From positions 7,247 through 71,246 of the forward strand of contig CAZOKZ010000014.1 of NCBI GenBank assembly GCA_964580585.1: a DNA stretch of 64,000 nucleotides. Direction: 5' to 3'. Both the position numbers and the translations under genes were made by a program. Shown here piece after piece: positions 45,665 through 53,654 of this stretch (position 1 is the stretch's first letter; the number at the start of each line of letters is the position of its first letter). Under the pieces are notes generated by a model. The model was not told the DNA's origin, did no database searches, and saw nothing but the letters and a program-made list of their open reading frames with translations. The DNA comes from CAZOKZ01 sp964580585. GTDB lineage: Bacteria; Sumerlaeota; Sumerlaeia; SLMS01; JAHLLQ01.

Positions 45665-46798
45665 CTATTCGCGGTGAATTCCGTGGATGATCCATCCGCC
45701 GCCGAGCACACGATCTTCGGCATCCCAGAACACGGTCGCCTGGCCGGGCGAAACGGCTGGCACGGGTTCATCGAACCAAATGCGAACTTTGTCGCGGTCG
45801 TCGGTGGGCGAGATTTCTCCCCAGACCGGTTCGTGGCGATAGCGAATTTGAATGCGGGCGCGGCGCGGCGCGTCAAGTCCTGCCAGACCCATCCAATTGA
45901 GGCCGTCAGCCTCGAGCCCGTCAAAAAGCAATTCGTGGCGTTTTCCAACGAGGATGTTATTATTGGCCGCGTCGATTTCAACCACATAGAGCGGTTCTTT
46001 CGCGGCGATGCCGATGCCGCGCCGCTGGCCTACGGTGTAAAATGCAATGCCTTCGTGTTCGCCGAGAACATTTCCACGGGTGTCGATGATCTGTCCGCGC
46101 GGCATGTCGATGTTTTGTTCGGCAAATCGTTCGCGCAAAAACCGTCGGTAGTTATTGTCCGGAACGAAGCAAATTTCCTGGCTTTCAGGCTTTTCCGCCG
46201 TGGGTAAAAAATACTCGCGGGCCTTTTCGCGCACCTCGGCTTTGGTCATGTCGCCGAGCGGAAACAAAATCACGTCGAGTTGTTCCTGTGTCAGCCCGTA
46301 GAGGTAATAACATTGGTCTTTATTGCGGTCGGCAGCCTTGCAAAGCGTCCAGCGTCCGGTTTCCGGGTGGCGTTCTTTGCGTGCATAGTGGCCGGTGGCG
46401 ACTTTTTCGCAGCCATAGAGCACGGCTTTCTCCAGCAGCAGACCGAGCTTCACATGATTGTTACACAAAACGCACGGGTTCGGTGTACGGCCGCTCATGT
46501 AGGCGCGAATGAACGGGTCGATCACGTCGCGTTCAAAAGCCGGTTCGACATCCAGCACATAAAACGGAAAGTTGCCGCGGTCGGCGCAGGCACGTGCGTC
46601 CTTGGCGTCAGTAGGCGAGCAGCACGTGCGGATTTGTGGCCCGCGCGCAAGTTCTTCGGGCGAAAGTCGGTGCGTGCGCATGTTGACACCGATGATTTCA
46701 TACCCTTCGTCGTTCAAGAGCGCGCCCACGAGGGACGAATCGACGCCGCCGCTCATGGCGACAAGCACACGGGGTTTTGTGGTGGTTTGGGGGCTCAA
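45665..46798 (-). CDS. mnmA: tRNA 2-thiouridylase MnmA
   Basis: A 377-residue enzyme that thiolates U34 of tRNAs for Lys, Glu and Gln. Start is TTG 46798, with GAGG about nine bases upstream. The PP-loop AMSGGVDSS (14-22) activates the tRNA with ATP. The catalytic cysteines are visible: Cys112 in NPCVLCN and Cys210 in EICFVPDNNY. The C-terminal beta-barrel ends with VFWDAEDRVLGGGWI. Neighbours do not suggest an operon. Confidence 0.95.
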   Translation of the reverse strand: MSPQTTTKPRVLVAMSGGVDSSLVGALLNDEGYEIIGVNMRTHRLSPEELARGPQIRTCCSPTDAKDARACADRGNFPFYVLDVEPAFERDVIDPFIRAYMSGRTPNPCVLCNNHVKLGLLLEKAVLYGCEKVATGHYARKERHPETGRWTLCKAADRNKDQCYYLYGLTQEQLDVILFPLGDMTKAEVREKAREYFLPTAEKPESQEICFVPDNNYRRFLRERFAEQNIDMPRGQIIDTRGNVLGEHEGIAFYTVGQRRGIGIAAKEPLYVVEIDAANNNILVGKRHELLFDGLEADGLNWMGLAGLDAPRRARIQIRYRHEPVWGEISPTDDRDKVRIWFDEPVPAVSPGQATVFWDAEDRVLGGGWIIHGIHRE

Positions 46799-46875
46799 TA
46801 GATAACCTCGAGTAAATGGCGAGGGGAGGCAAACAGGGGTGACAGACGTTTTTCAAGGGGTTTTCGATAAATTTT

Positions 46876-46925
46876 AACGCAAAGTCGCAAGGGAGGCGTT
46901 ATTGCATCCTGGGCGACTTTGCGTT
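46876..46925. repeat. Inverted repeat between the TPR-like gene and mnmA
   Basis: AACGCAAAGTCGC (46876-46888) and GCGACTTTGCGTT (46913-46925) are perfect 13-bp arms around 24 bases, with TTTTGTTTTT after the right arm. It could be a terminator, but the T-rich side points away from the minus-strand genes. Confidence 0.5.
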
Positions 46926-46932
46926 TTGTTTT

Positions 46933-47262
46933 TCACAAACTTTCCAGTAAATCCTGCATCGATGGGATGAGATCGTGGCCTTCGACGGTAGGGAGGTCGT
47001 TGACCATCAGGATGCCACGCTGGAGCAAGGCGCGAGCTTCTTCGATTTCGCGCGCATCGACCAACGCCATGGCGAGCACATAATAGGTGGCGCCGTGACG
47101 GGGGGCGATTTGGTTGGCTTTACGTAGATGGTCGATGGCCTCGGCAAGGCCAGTCGGGGTTTTGTCTTCTTCATAAAGCTTGAGGCCGAGGGCGAAGAGT
47201 AACGTGGGGTCTTCGGGGTCGAGTTTGATCAGATTGCGGAGATCGTTTATTTGCAGGGCCAT
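46933..47262 (-). CDS. Small TPR-like protein
   Basis: A 109-residue protein from ATG 47262, with AAAGGAC about eight bases upstream; the longer open frame only extends into the adjacent repeat element. It contains about two tetratricopeptide-like helical hairpins: DPTLLFALGLKLYEEDKTPT / LAEAIDHLRKANQIAP and ATYYVLAMALVDAREIEEAR. Such proteins usually mediate protein contacts. No partner is indicated by the context. Confidence 0.65.
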   Translation of the reverse strand: MALQINDLRNLIKLDPEDPTLLFALGLKLYEEDKTPTGLAEAIDHLRKANQIAPRHGATYYVLAMALVDAREIEEARALLQRGILMVNDLPTVEGHDLIPSMQDLLESL

Positions 47263-47390
47263 GGGATGTGGTCCTTTTAGACGGATTATATTGATTCTAT
47301 CAACAAGAGCAAAGAGTGTTCCCAAAAGTGTAATATTTTCACGGATAATAGGTATAGCGCAAGGAGGATTTAGGTACGAATACGGAAGCG

Positions 47391-47519
47391 GGCGTCTCTC
47401 AACTTTGTTGCCAAAGTTTAAAAGATTCACCACGAAGGCACCCGCCTGCGCCAAGGCTCTGGCGGGTGCCTTAGTGGTTTGATTTTTCCTTCGTTTTGGG
47501 TACAAACTCAAGATGCGCC
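47391..47519 (-). repeat. MITE-like interspersed element, copy 2 (129 bp)
   Basis: In the opposite orientation to copy 1 at 21732-22045. The right end read backwards is GGCGCATCTTGAGTTTGT; the left end is GGCGTCTCTCAACTTTGT, an imperfect terminal inverted repeat. The 10-bp sequence TACGGAAGCG flanks it on both sides (47381-47390 and 47520-47529). Inside is a perfect 12-bp hairpin, AAGGCACCCGCC (47435-47446) with GGCGGGTGCCTT (47461-47472). The remaining gap around it (47263-47685) holds nothing else I can support. Confidence 0.7.
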
Positions 47520-47685
47520 TACGGAAGCGTTCGACTGCCGACCTGTCGTGTTGTTTGGTTTTTTAGCGTTAATCAAAAAATCCCGATTGGCACAAGACGG
47601 GGCGGTGCGCCACAAGTCCTCTCCCCGCTACGCGGTTGCCTTCCGCACGGTGGACAACTCCAATAAGATCAGGTTTGCTTGAATC

Positions 47686-49245
47686 ATGGCTGAGAATACA
47701 GAGCGTTCTGCGTTGACGATGGATACAATTGTGTCGCTGTGCAAGCGACGTGGCATTATTTATCCCGGTTCGGAAATCTATGGTGGTCTCCAGGGGACGT
47801 TTGATTACGGACCGGTGGGTTCGGAACTGAAACGCAACGTCAAGCAGGCGTGGTGGAAGGCCATGGTGCAGGAGCGTTTCGATATCGAGGGCGTGGATGC
47901 GGCGCTTCTGATGCACCCGCGCACGTGGGAAGCGTCGGGGCATGTGGCGGGTTTCAACGATCCGTTGTGCGATTCGCTTGGGCCGTCGAAAAAACGCTAT
48001 CGCGCCGATCATATTGAGGAAACCGAGTGTTCGTGCTATCAATTAATCGATGTCACCGATGCCGATCCCAAATTGATCGAAGGCGCGGAAATTTGGGCAC
48101 CGACAAAGAAGGCCGCGAAGCAGTTCTACCAGCAATGGTGGGAAAAATCGCTCGGGTTGGATGGACGCCGGGTCAAAATCGAAGAAGTCGAAGGTTCGAC
48201 GACGACGGGTAAATTCAGCCCGGATGACGGTGGACGTCTGAGCGAACCGCGCATGTTCAACCTGATGCTATCGACGGTGGTTGGTCCGGTAGAGGAGAGC
48301 GGCGCGCGAGTTTATCTGCGTCCAGAGACGGCTCAGGGTATTTTCGTCAACTGGGACAACGTGAAAACAACGGCACGTCGCAAGCTGGCGTTTGGCATCG
48401 CGCAGCAAGGCAAGTCGTTCCGTAACGAAATCACACCGCGTAACTTCATTTTCCGCACGCGTGAATTCGAGCAGATGGAAATCGAGTTTTTCTGTAAACC
48501 GAAGGACAAGTGCCAGCCGGGCGAACGTACAGACATGGAATGGTACGAAGCGTGGCGCAACGAGCGGTTCAATTGGTACACGCGTTTTGGTATTCGGGCG
48601 GAAAACCTGCGCTTGCGCGACCATGAGTCGGACGAATTGGCGCATTATGCATGCGCGTGTTGCGATGTCGAGTATCTGTTCCCGATCGGGTGGCAGGAGC
48701 TCGAAGGAATTGCCCATCGCGGTGATTTCGATCTGCGTCAGCATCAGGAATTCAGTGGCAAGGACTTGCGATATTTCGATCCGCGGTTGGAAGAGCACTA
48801 TTTGCCGTACGTGATCGAACCATCGGCGGGTGCGGACCGTGCGACGCTGGCGTTTTTGTGCGACGCGTACCGCGAGGAAACTGTCAACGACCGTAAACGC
48901 GTGGTGCTGAGCCTGCACAAGGATCTGGCGCCGATCAAGGCGGCGGTGCTGCCGTTGCTGCAAAACCGCGACGATTTGGTCGAGATGGCGCGCAAGTTGA
49001 CGAGCGATCTGAAGCGTACGATGAACGCCGTTTACGACGATACGGGCAGTATTGGTAAGCTTTATCGGCGCCAGGACGAAATCGGCACGCCGTTCTGTTT
49101 GACGGTGGATGTGGAATCGCTCGACGATCAATCGGTCACGGTTCGAGATCGCGACACCATGCAGCAAGATCGCATCGCGCTCGATAAAGTGGTTGGCTAC
49201 GTGCAGGAGAAATTGGCCGAGGATGCGGTAGCGGCGAGCGTGTAA
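47686..49245 (+). CDS. glyQS: Glycyl-tRNA synthetase, alpha2 type
   Basis: A 519-residue class II synthetase. Motif 1 lies near GSELKRNVKQAWWK. RPETAQGIFVNWDN and the motif-2 region FRNEITPRNFIFRTREFEQME are the hallmark of the single-chain eukaryote/Gram-positive-type GlyRS. Motif 3 is seen in PSAGADRATLAFL. The anticodon-binding domain begins at VVLSLHKDLAPIKAAVLPL. It charges tRNA-Gly in the cytoplasm. No clear Shine-Dalgarno precedes the ATG. The tRNA-Ala gene follows 110 bases downstream on the same strand. Confidence 0.95.
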   Translation: MAENTERSALTMDTIVSLCKRRGIIYPGSEIYGGLQGTFDYGPVGSELKRNVKQAWWKAMVQERFDIEGVDAALLMHPRTWEASGHVAGFNDPLCDSLGPSKKRYRADHIEETECSCYQLIDVTDADPKLIEGAEIWAPTKKAAKQFYQQWWEKSLGLDGRRVKIEEVEGSTTTGKFSPDDGGRLSEPRMFNLMLSTVVGPVEESGARVYLRPETAQGIFVNWDNVKTTARRKLAFGIAQQGKSFRNEITPRNFIFRTREFEQMEIEFFCKPKDKCQPGERTDMEWYEAWRNERFNWYTRFGIRAENLRLRDHESDELAHYACACCDVEYLFPIGWQELEGIAHRGDFDLRQHQEFSGKDLRYFDPRLEEHYLPYVIEPSAGADRATLAFLCDAYREETVNDRKRVVLSLHKDLAPIKAAVLPLLQNRDDLVEMARKLTSDLKRTMNAVYDDTGSIGKLYRRQDEIGTPFCLTVDVESLDDQSVTVRDRDTMQQDRIALDKVVGYVQEKLAEDAVAASV

Positions 49246-49274
49246 AAAACTTTGTTCGAACGGCGGGAAAGCAC

Positions 49275-49303
49275 TTGACCCGAGCCTGCATCCGGGCATG
49301 ATG
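49275..49303 (+). promoter_or_regulatory. Possible tRNA promoter
   Basis: TTGACC (49275-49280), a 17-base spacer and ATGATG (49298-49303) lie about 53 bases before the tRNA-Ala gene. The -35 box is good; the -10 box is weak. Confidence 0.3.
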
Positions 49304-49355
49304 CGCTTCCCTGTTTGACGCGGGGTGAAATACTTCACCAGCAAACGGGTTTCGT

Positions 49356-49431
49356 GGGGCGTTAGCTCAGCTGGTAGAGCGTCGCGCTGGCAGTGCGAAG
49401 GTCACCGGTTCGACCCCGGTACGCTCCACCA
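49356..49431 (+). tRNA. tRNA-Ala(GGC)
   Basis: A complete 76-base cloverleaf with encoded CCA. The acceptor GGGGCGT pairs with ACGCTCC and includes the G3-U70 wobble that identifies alanine tRNAs. The D-arm GCTC-AGCTGGTA-GAGC, anticodon stem TCGCG/TGCGA with loop CTGGCAG (anticodon GGC), and T-arm ACCGG-TTCGACC-CCGGT all fold. Confidence 0.97.
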
Positions 49432-49449
49432 CGAAATTTCCAGGCAAAG

Positions 49450-49485
49450 AAGGACCCCTCCTCGTTTGAGGAGGGGTCCTTTTTT
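49450..49485 (+). terminator. Rho-independent terminator after tRNA-Ala
   Basis: AAGGACCCCTCCTC (49450-49463) pairs perfectly over 14 bases with GAGGAGGGGTCCTT (49468-49481) around loop GTTT, and runs into a T-tract. Confidence 0.95.
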
Positions 49486-50160
49486 GTTCAAAATGGCGCG
49501 CTAGCGGCAGGGTTTTGATTGGAAAACAACAAAAGATGCTCGAATTTATTCATTGTAAAGACTGATATGTCACACAATTTAGATTGATGCAATTTTTGTG
49601 TCAGTTTTGAAAAACGAGGTTGTCGGCTTCACTCTTAGCGGTCTATCCATATTGCGTTTTGTTGTGTCATGTGTAATATGAAACGACGAATCGTATATGA
49701 ATATTCTGGCGCATGTTGGGAATGTTGTTACGAAATGTCGATCGCGTGAAATTCCTTTATTCTAAAGGCTGCTTCTTCTGTTTGGTTGATTTCTTTCGAG
49801 ATAAATCTAACGTTAATTATTTGTTAGACATGGGGTCTCTAATCGTTTTTTTTGCAAAAACACTGAACCGCGCAATTTGGCTCGTTGCCTTGTTTGATGC
49901 TGTATTTTCTTGAGTGGGCATAAATGGTAGCGTGTCTAAAGCATTTTATGCAAATAAAAGCCTTTATTTATCCAAAGAGGGCGGTCTGGTATTCTACGTT
50001 GCCTGGAGCGAACGGGATCGACTAACTCCCCCCTCGTTAGTTTGAAGTACGAAAGTCTCCCCATACGACGCCGAGCAGGTCTTCGGACGTGATGGTTCGG
50101 TACGTCACGAATGAAGGCGTGTGGGCCGCATTACCAGATTGCAGTTCCATTCCCCCCCGG
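49486..50160. other. AT-rich gap before the exopolysaccharide locus
   Basis: About 675 bases with no supportable gene. A short open frame near 49713 lacks a ribosome site and similarity. The promoter of the exopolysaccharide locus is probably here, but no convincing -35/-10 pair was found by eye. Confidence 0.4.
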
Positions 50161-50195
50161 GTGGCTGAGACCAACTGGCCAACAGGCCAAGCCAC
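50161..50195 (+). promoter_or_regulatory. 5' leader stem-loop of the exopolysaccharide locus
   Basis: GTGGCT (50161-50166) pairs with AGCCAC (50190-50195), and inside TGGCC pairs with GGCCA around loop AACA. It ends two bases before the ribosome site GGAGAAGG of the first gene, so it could influence translation or transcription. Confidence 0.4.
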
Positions 50196-50213
50196 TGGAG
50201 AAGGTGCAGTGCG

Positions 50214-51605
50214 ATGCTGGAACAACGGCTGAAAGGCATTCATTCTTTTAAGCTGATTCTGCAGATCGCGGTTGTGGGTGTGCAGTATTGGGTCCTGTTG
50301 CTGGGATTTGTTGAGTTTTACTTCAAATTCCATTTCACCTTTTGGTTGGACTACTCCCTGTACGCGGTGCTGTTGGGGTTTTCCCTGGTGCTGCATGCGG
50401 GTTTCTCAAAGTTGGAACTGATTACGCCTTATGTGACCGATTGGCGTTCGCTGTTCCGCCTCAGCATGGAGCAACTCTTTTACTTCGTGGTGGTGTTGTC
50501 GATCACGTTGATGTTCACGCGGACGGCTCCACCTTCGCGGGCATTTTTGTTGGTCTTGATTGCAACGTTGGGTCCGACGCTGCTGATGACAAACCGGATT
50601 ATTCCGGAGCTGCTTTGTAGCAGTATGTTCCGTGGAAAACGTCGCCTGCCGGTTTTGCTGGTGGGACCGACGCGCAAACTCCAGTCGATGAACCGTTGGA
50701 TTGAGCGTCATCGCAAGTTGGGCATCGAGGTGGCGGAGACTGTGGAGTTCAATCCGCTTGATGGGCAAACCGACAAAGAAGTCGTCCTGGATTTGATCGG
50801 GTGTTTACGTGCACGCCGGATTAAGAAGGTCTTGATGGCTGGGCTTCCGGATTCGGTGCATTTGATTCGCGAGTTCTCGTCGGTTTGCAGTTTTTTTGGC
50901 AGCCGACTGGTGGTGCTGAACGACTTGGAGGAAGAAGTTGGTTGTCCGATCAGTGTGCAGCGCATTGATGGCGCTCAATTCATCAGCTTCTGGTCGCAAC
51001 CACTGGAAAATCCGATGCACCGATTTGTGAAACGTACGGTGGATATTGTGGCGTCGGGAATCGGGATCGCGCTGATGGCACCGGTGATTTGCCCGATGGT
51101 GTGGATCATGCAACGTCTTCAATCGCCCGGCCCGTTGTTCTATCGGCAGAAGCGCTCGGGGTTGGAGAACGAAGAGTTCGATATTTTGAAGTTTCGCAGT
51201 ATGCACTTGAACGACGAAGCGGCAAAGCAATCGAGCAAAGGCGACCCGCGTATCTATCCATTTGGCGCATTGATGCGCAAGTTCAGTATCGATGAATTGC
51301 CACAGCTTTGGAATGTTTTCGTGGGCGACATGAGCCTTGTGGGGCCGCGTCCCCACCTTGTGGATCACAACGATATGTTCGCCACGGTGTTGAAGCACTA
51401 TAACGTGCGCAGCCATGTGAAACCCGGAATCACGGGATGGGCCCAGGTAAATGGTTTCCGAGGCGAAACGCCCGACGAAAGTTCGATCCGCAACCGGTTG
51501 GAAGCCGACTTGTATTACATCCAGAATTGGAGCATTTTCATGGATATGCTCATTCTGTTTCGTACATGCTTCCATGTTATTTTCCCTCCGCGAAACGCGG
51601 TTTAG
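50214..51605 (+). CDS. Polyprenyl glycosylphosphotransferase (initiating sugar transferase)
   Basis: A 463-residue membrane enzyme of the WbaP/WcaJ class that loads the first sugar-phosphate onto undecaprenyl phosphate. Four or five N-terminal helices (about 12-130) precede a CoA-binding-like domain (about 135-260). A re-entrant helix (VDIVASGIGIALMAPVICPM) and the catalytic domain follow, with GPLFYRQKRSG, ILKFRSMH, RKFSIDELPQLWNVF, GDMSLVGPRP and KPGITGWAQVNG all intact. It opens the plus-strand exopolysaccharide locus and defines it as a lipid-linked, Wzx/Wzy-style pathway. GGAGAAGG precedes the ATG. Confidence 0.92.
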   Translation: MLEQRLKGIHSFKLILQIAVVGVQYWVLLLGFVEFYFKFHFTFWLDYSLYAVLLGFSLVLHAGFSKLELITPYVTDWRSLFRLSMEQLFYFVVVLSITLMFTRTAPPSRAFLLVLIATLGPTLLMTNRIIPELLCSSMFRGKRRLPVLLVGPTRKLQSMNRWIERHRKLGIEVAETVEFNPLDGQTDKEVVLDLIGCLRARRIKKVLMAGLPDSVHLIREFSSVCSFFGSRLVVLNDLEEEVGCPISVQRIDGAQFISFWSQPLENPMHRFVKRTVDIVASGIGIALMAPVICPMVWIMQRLQSPGPLFYRQKRSGLENEEFDILKFRSMHLNDEAAKQSSKGDPRIYPFGALMRKFSIDELPQLWNVFVGDMSLVGPRPHLVDHNDMFATVLKHYNVRSHVKPGITGWAQVNGFRGETPDESSIRNRLEADLYYIQNWSIFMDMLILFRTCFHVIFPPRNAV

Positions 51606-51643
51606 GGAATCCGAGAGAGATTAGAGTTTCCAGGAGCTTTTGA

Positions 51644-52786
51644 ATGAAAATTGCGATCATGGGCATACGAGGAATCCCCGCGAATTACGGTGGATTTGAA
51701 ACGTTTGCCGAACATCTGGCGCCCGCACTGGTCGAGCTTGGGCACGAGGTGACGGTGTACGGCCGGTCGAACAATATCGAAACGCGCGAACCCTTCTACA
51801 AGGGTGTCCGACTGGTCATTCTGCCCACAATAAGCCATAAGTATCTGGACACAATTGCTCACACGTTTTTGTCGGTGTGGCATGGTGTCTTTCGTGGGGG
51901 ATTCGACTGCGTGCTGGTTTGCAACAGCGCAAACGCCGCGTTTACGATCGTGCCTCGCCTCTTCGGCCAGAAAGTTGTGCTGAACGTCGATGGCCTGGAA
52001 TGGAAACGGAAGAAGTGGAATATCCTGGGGCAGTGGTTTTACAAAATTTCGGAGTATCTGGCGACGTTTTTGCCCAATGTGGTCGTGACAGACGCGGTTT
52101 GTGTGCAGCAGTATTACCTGGATAAATTCAAGAAGCAGTCCGCCTTGATTCCTTATGGCGCGACACCTGGCCATGTTCCGGCAGGTCAGACATTGGAGCG
52201 CTTCGGCCTGAAACCGCGCGACTATGTTTTGTATGTCAGCCGCCTGGAGCCCGAAAACAACGCTCACCGTGTCGTTAAAGCGTTTGAGCAGGTACAGACC
52301 GACAAGCGGTTGGTTATCGTGGGCGACGCACCCTACAGCACCGAGTATATCGCCAGCTTGAAGGCGACAAAGGACCCGCGTATTTTGTTCACTGGGTATG
52401 TGTTTGGCGATGGATACAGAGAATTGCAGTCCAACGCGTACACGTACGTTCAAGCGACAGAAGTTGGCGGCACGCATCCTGCACTGCTCGAAGGCATGGC
52501 GTTCGGAAATTGCGTTTTGGCTAACGATGTACCCGAACATCGGGAAGTTTTACGCGATGCAGGTGTGTATTTCAGTCGCACAGACGACGATGATCTGCGC
52601 GACAAACTTCAACGCCTTCTGGAGCAACCGGACGAGGTTGAGGGCTATCGTCAGGCAGCGGTAGCACGCATCGAGGAAGCCTTTACGTGGGAACGGATTA
52701 CACGCGCCTACGAAGATTTGTTCCATCAGACGGTAAAACGCCAACCCATGGTTGGAACGTGTCCCGCGGAATCGGCAGGAGAATAG
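51644..52786 (+). CDS. GT4 glycosyltransferase with DUF1972 N-terminus
   Basis: A 380-residue GT-B enzyme. The start MGIRGIPANYGGFETFAEHL is the DUF1972 signature of WsaF/rhamnosyltransferase-like proteins. The C-terminal donor domain has YVSRLEPENNAHRVV, VIVGDAP and the EX7E-type region TEVGGTHPALLEGMAFGNCV. AGGAG lies eight bases before the ATG. It follows the initiating transferase by 38 bases and probably adds an early sugar of the repeat unit. Confidence 0.9.
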   Translation: MKIAIMGIRGIPANYGGFETFAEHLAPALVELGHEVTVYGRSNNIETREPFYKGVRLVILPTISHKYLDTIAHTFLSVWHGVFRGGFDCVLVCNSANAAFTIVPRLFGQKVVLNVDGLEWKRKKWNILGQWFYKISEYLATFLPNVVVTDAVCVQQYYLDKFKKQSALIPYGATPGHVPAGQTLERFGLKPRDYVLYVSRLEPENNAHRVVKAFEQVQTDKRLVIVGDAPYSTEYIASLKATKDPRILFTGYVFGDGYRELQSNAYTYVQATEVGGTHPALLEGMAFGNCVLANDVPEHREVLRDAGVYFSRTDDDDLRDKLQRLLEQPDEVEGYRQAAVARIEEAFTWERITRAYEDLFHQTVKRQPMVGTCPAESAGE

Positions 52787-52787
52787 T

Positions 52788-53648
52788 ATGACATCGGGAA
52801 GTTATGTTGTGATCACTCCCATGCGCAACGAAGCGGCAACCGTGCGCACGACAATTGAAGCGATGCTGCGCCAGACGCGGCGTCCTTTGGTGTGGTTTAT
52901 CCTGGGGGATGGATCGACCGATGGCAGCTATGAAATTGTGGAAGAATATACGGCGCAGAACGATTGGATTCGTTTGGTGCGATTAGAAGATCGCGGTTTT
53001 GATCTGGTAGGGCAGGGCGTGGCTGAGGTGCTGAATCGCGGGCTGGAGATGATTCGCGAAATTCCCTCGGATTACGTTGTAAAATTAGATGCCGATTTAA
53101 ATTTGCCGGATGATTATTTCGAGCGTCTGATCGATGAAATGAAAAACGATCCGATGCTGGGAATCGTCAGCGGGCACCCCTATGTGATGGAGAACGATCG
53201 CAAGTTGCTCGAACGGCACAGTGATTACTTTCCGGCAGGTCCCGCAAGAGTTTACCGGCGAGTGTATCTGGAGGCTATCGGACCGTTTGCACGTTCGGTC
53301 GGTTGGGACACCGTTGATATTTTGCGTATGCGCGTTCGCGGTTATTCGACACGAATTTTGCACGATCTGGAATTTCACCACATGCGCCGAATGGGCACGC
53401 GTCGCGGTTATATCGACGGTATGGTGCGCGATGGACGAAATGCCTACCTGACGGGGTACGATCCAATGTTTTTTGTAGCGCGTGCGATTTATAATGCACG
53501 CTATGCGCCTTGGATTTTACGGTCGATATGCATGTTGTGGGGTTTTTTCAAAGCGAGCGTTACTCGATTGCCACGTGTGGTTTCGCGCGAGGAAATGATG
53601 TGGCATCGCATGTTTCAACGCCAACGTATGTTTGGCTCGGAGGGGTGA
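52788..53648 (+). CDS. GT2 family glycosyltransferase
   Basis: A 286-residue GT-A enzyme. ATG 52788 is one base after the previous stop, with AGGAG upstream. The nucleotide-binding start is VVITPMRNEAATVRTTIEAM, DGSTDGS follows, and the DXD-type metal motif is VVKLDADLNLPDDYF. A basic C-terminal region with one hydrophobic stretch may bind the membrane. It probably adds a sugar to the lipid-linked repeat. Confidence 0.88.
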   Translation: MTSGSYVVITPMRNEAATVRTTIEAMLRQTRRPLVWFILGDGSTDGSYEIVEEYTAQNDWIRLVRLEDRGFDLVGQGVAEVLNRGLEMIREIPSDYVVKLDADLNLPDDYFERLIDEMKNDPMLGIVSGHPYVMENDRKLLERHSDYFPAGPARVYRRVYLEAIGPFARSVGWDTVDILRMRVRGYSTRILHDLEFHHMRRMGTRRGYIDGMVRDGRNAYLTGYDPMFFVARAIYNARYAPWILRSICMLWGFFKASVTRLPRVVSREEMMWHRMFQRQRMFGSEG

Positions 53649-53654
53649 ATACAG

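Noticed and set aside
49713..49913. Small open frame (66 codons) in the AT-rich gap
   Set aside because: No ribosome site, no recognisable composition or similarity, and such frames are expected by chance in AT-rich DNA.
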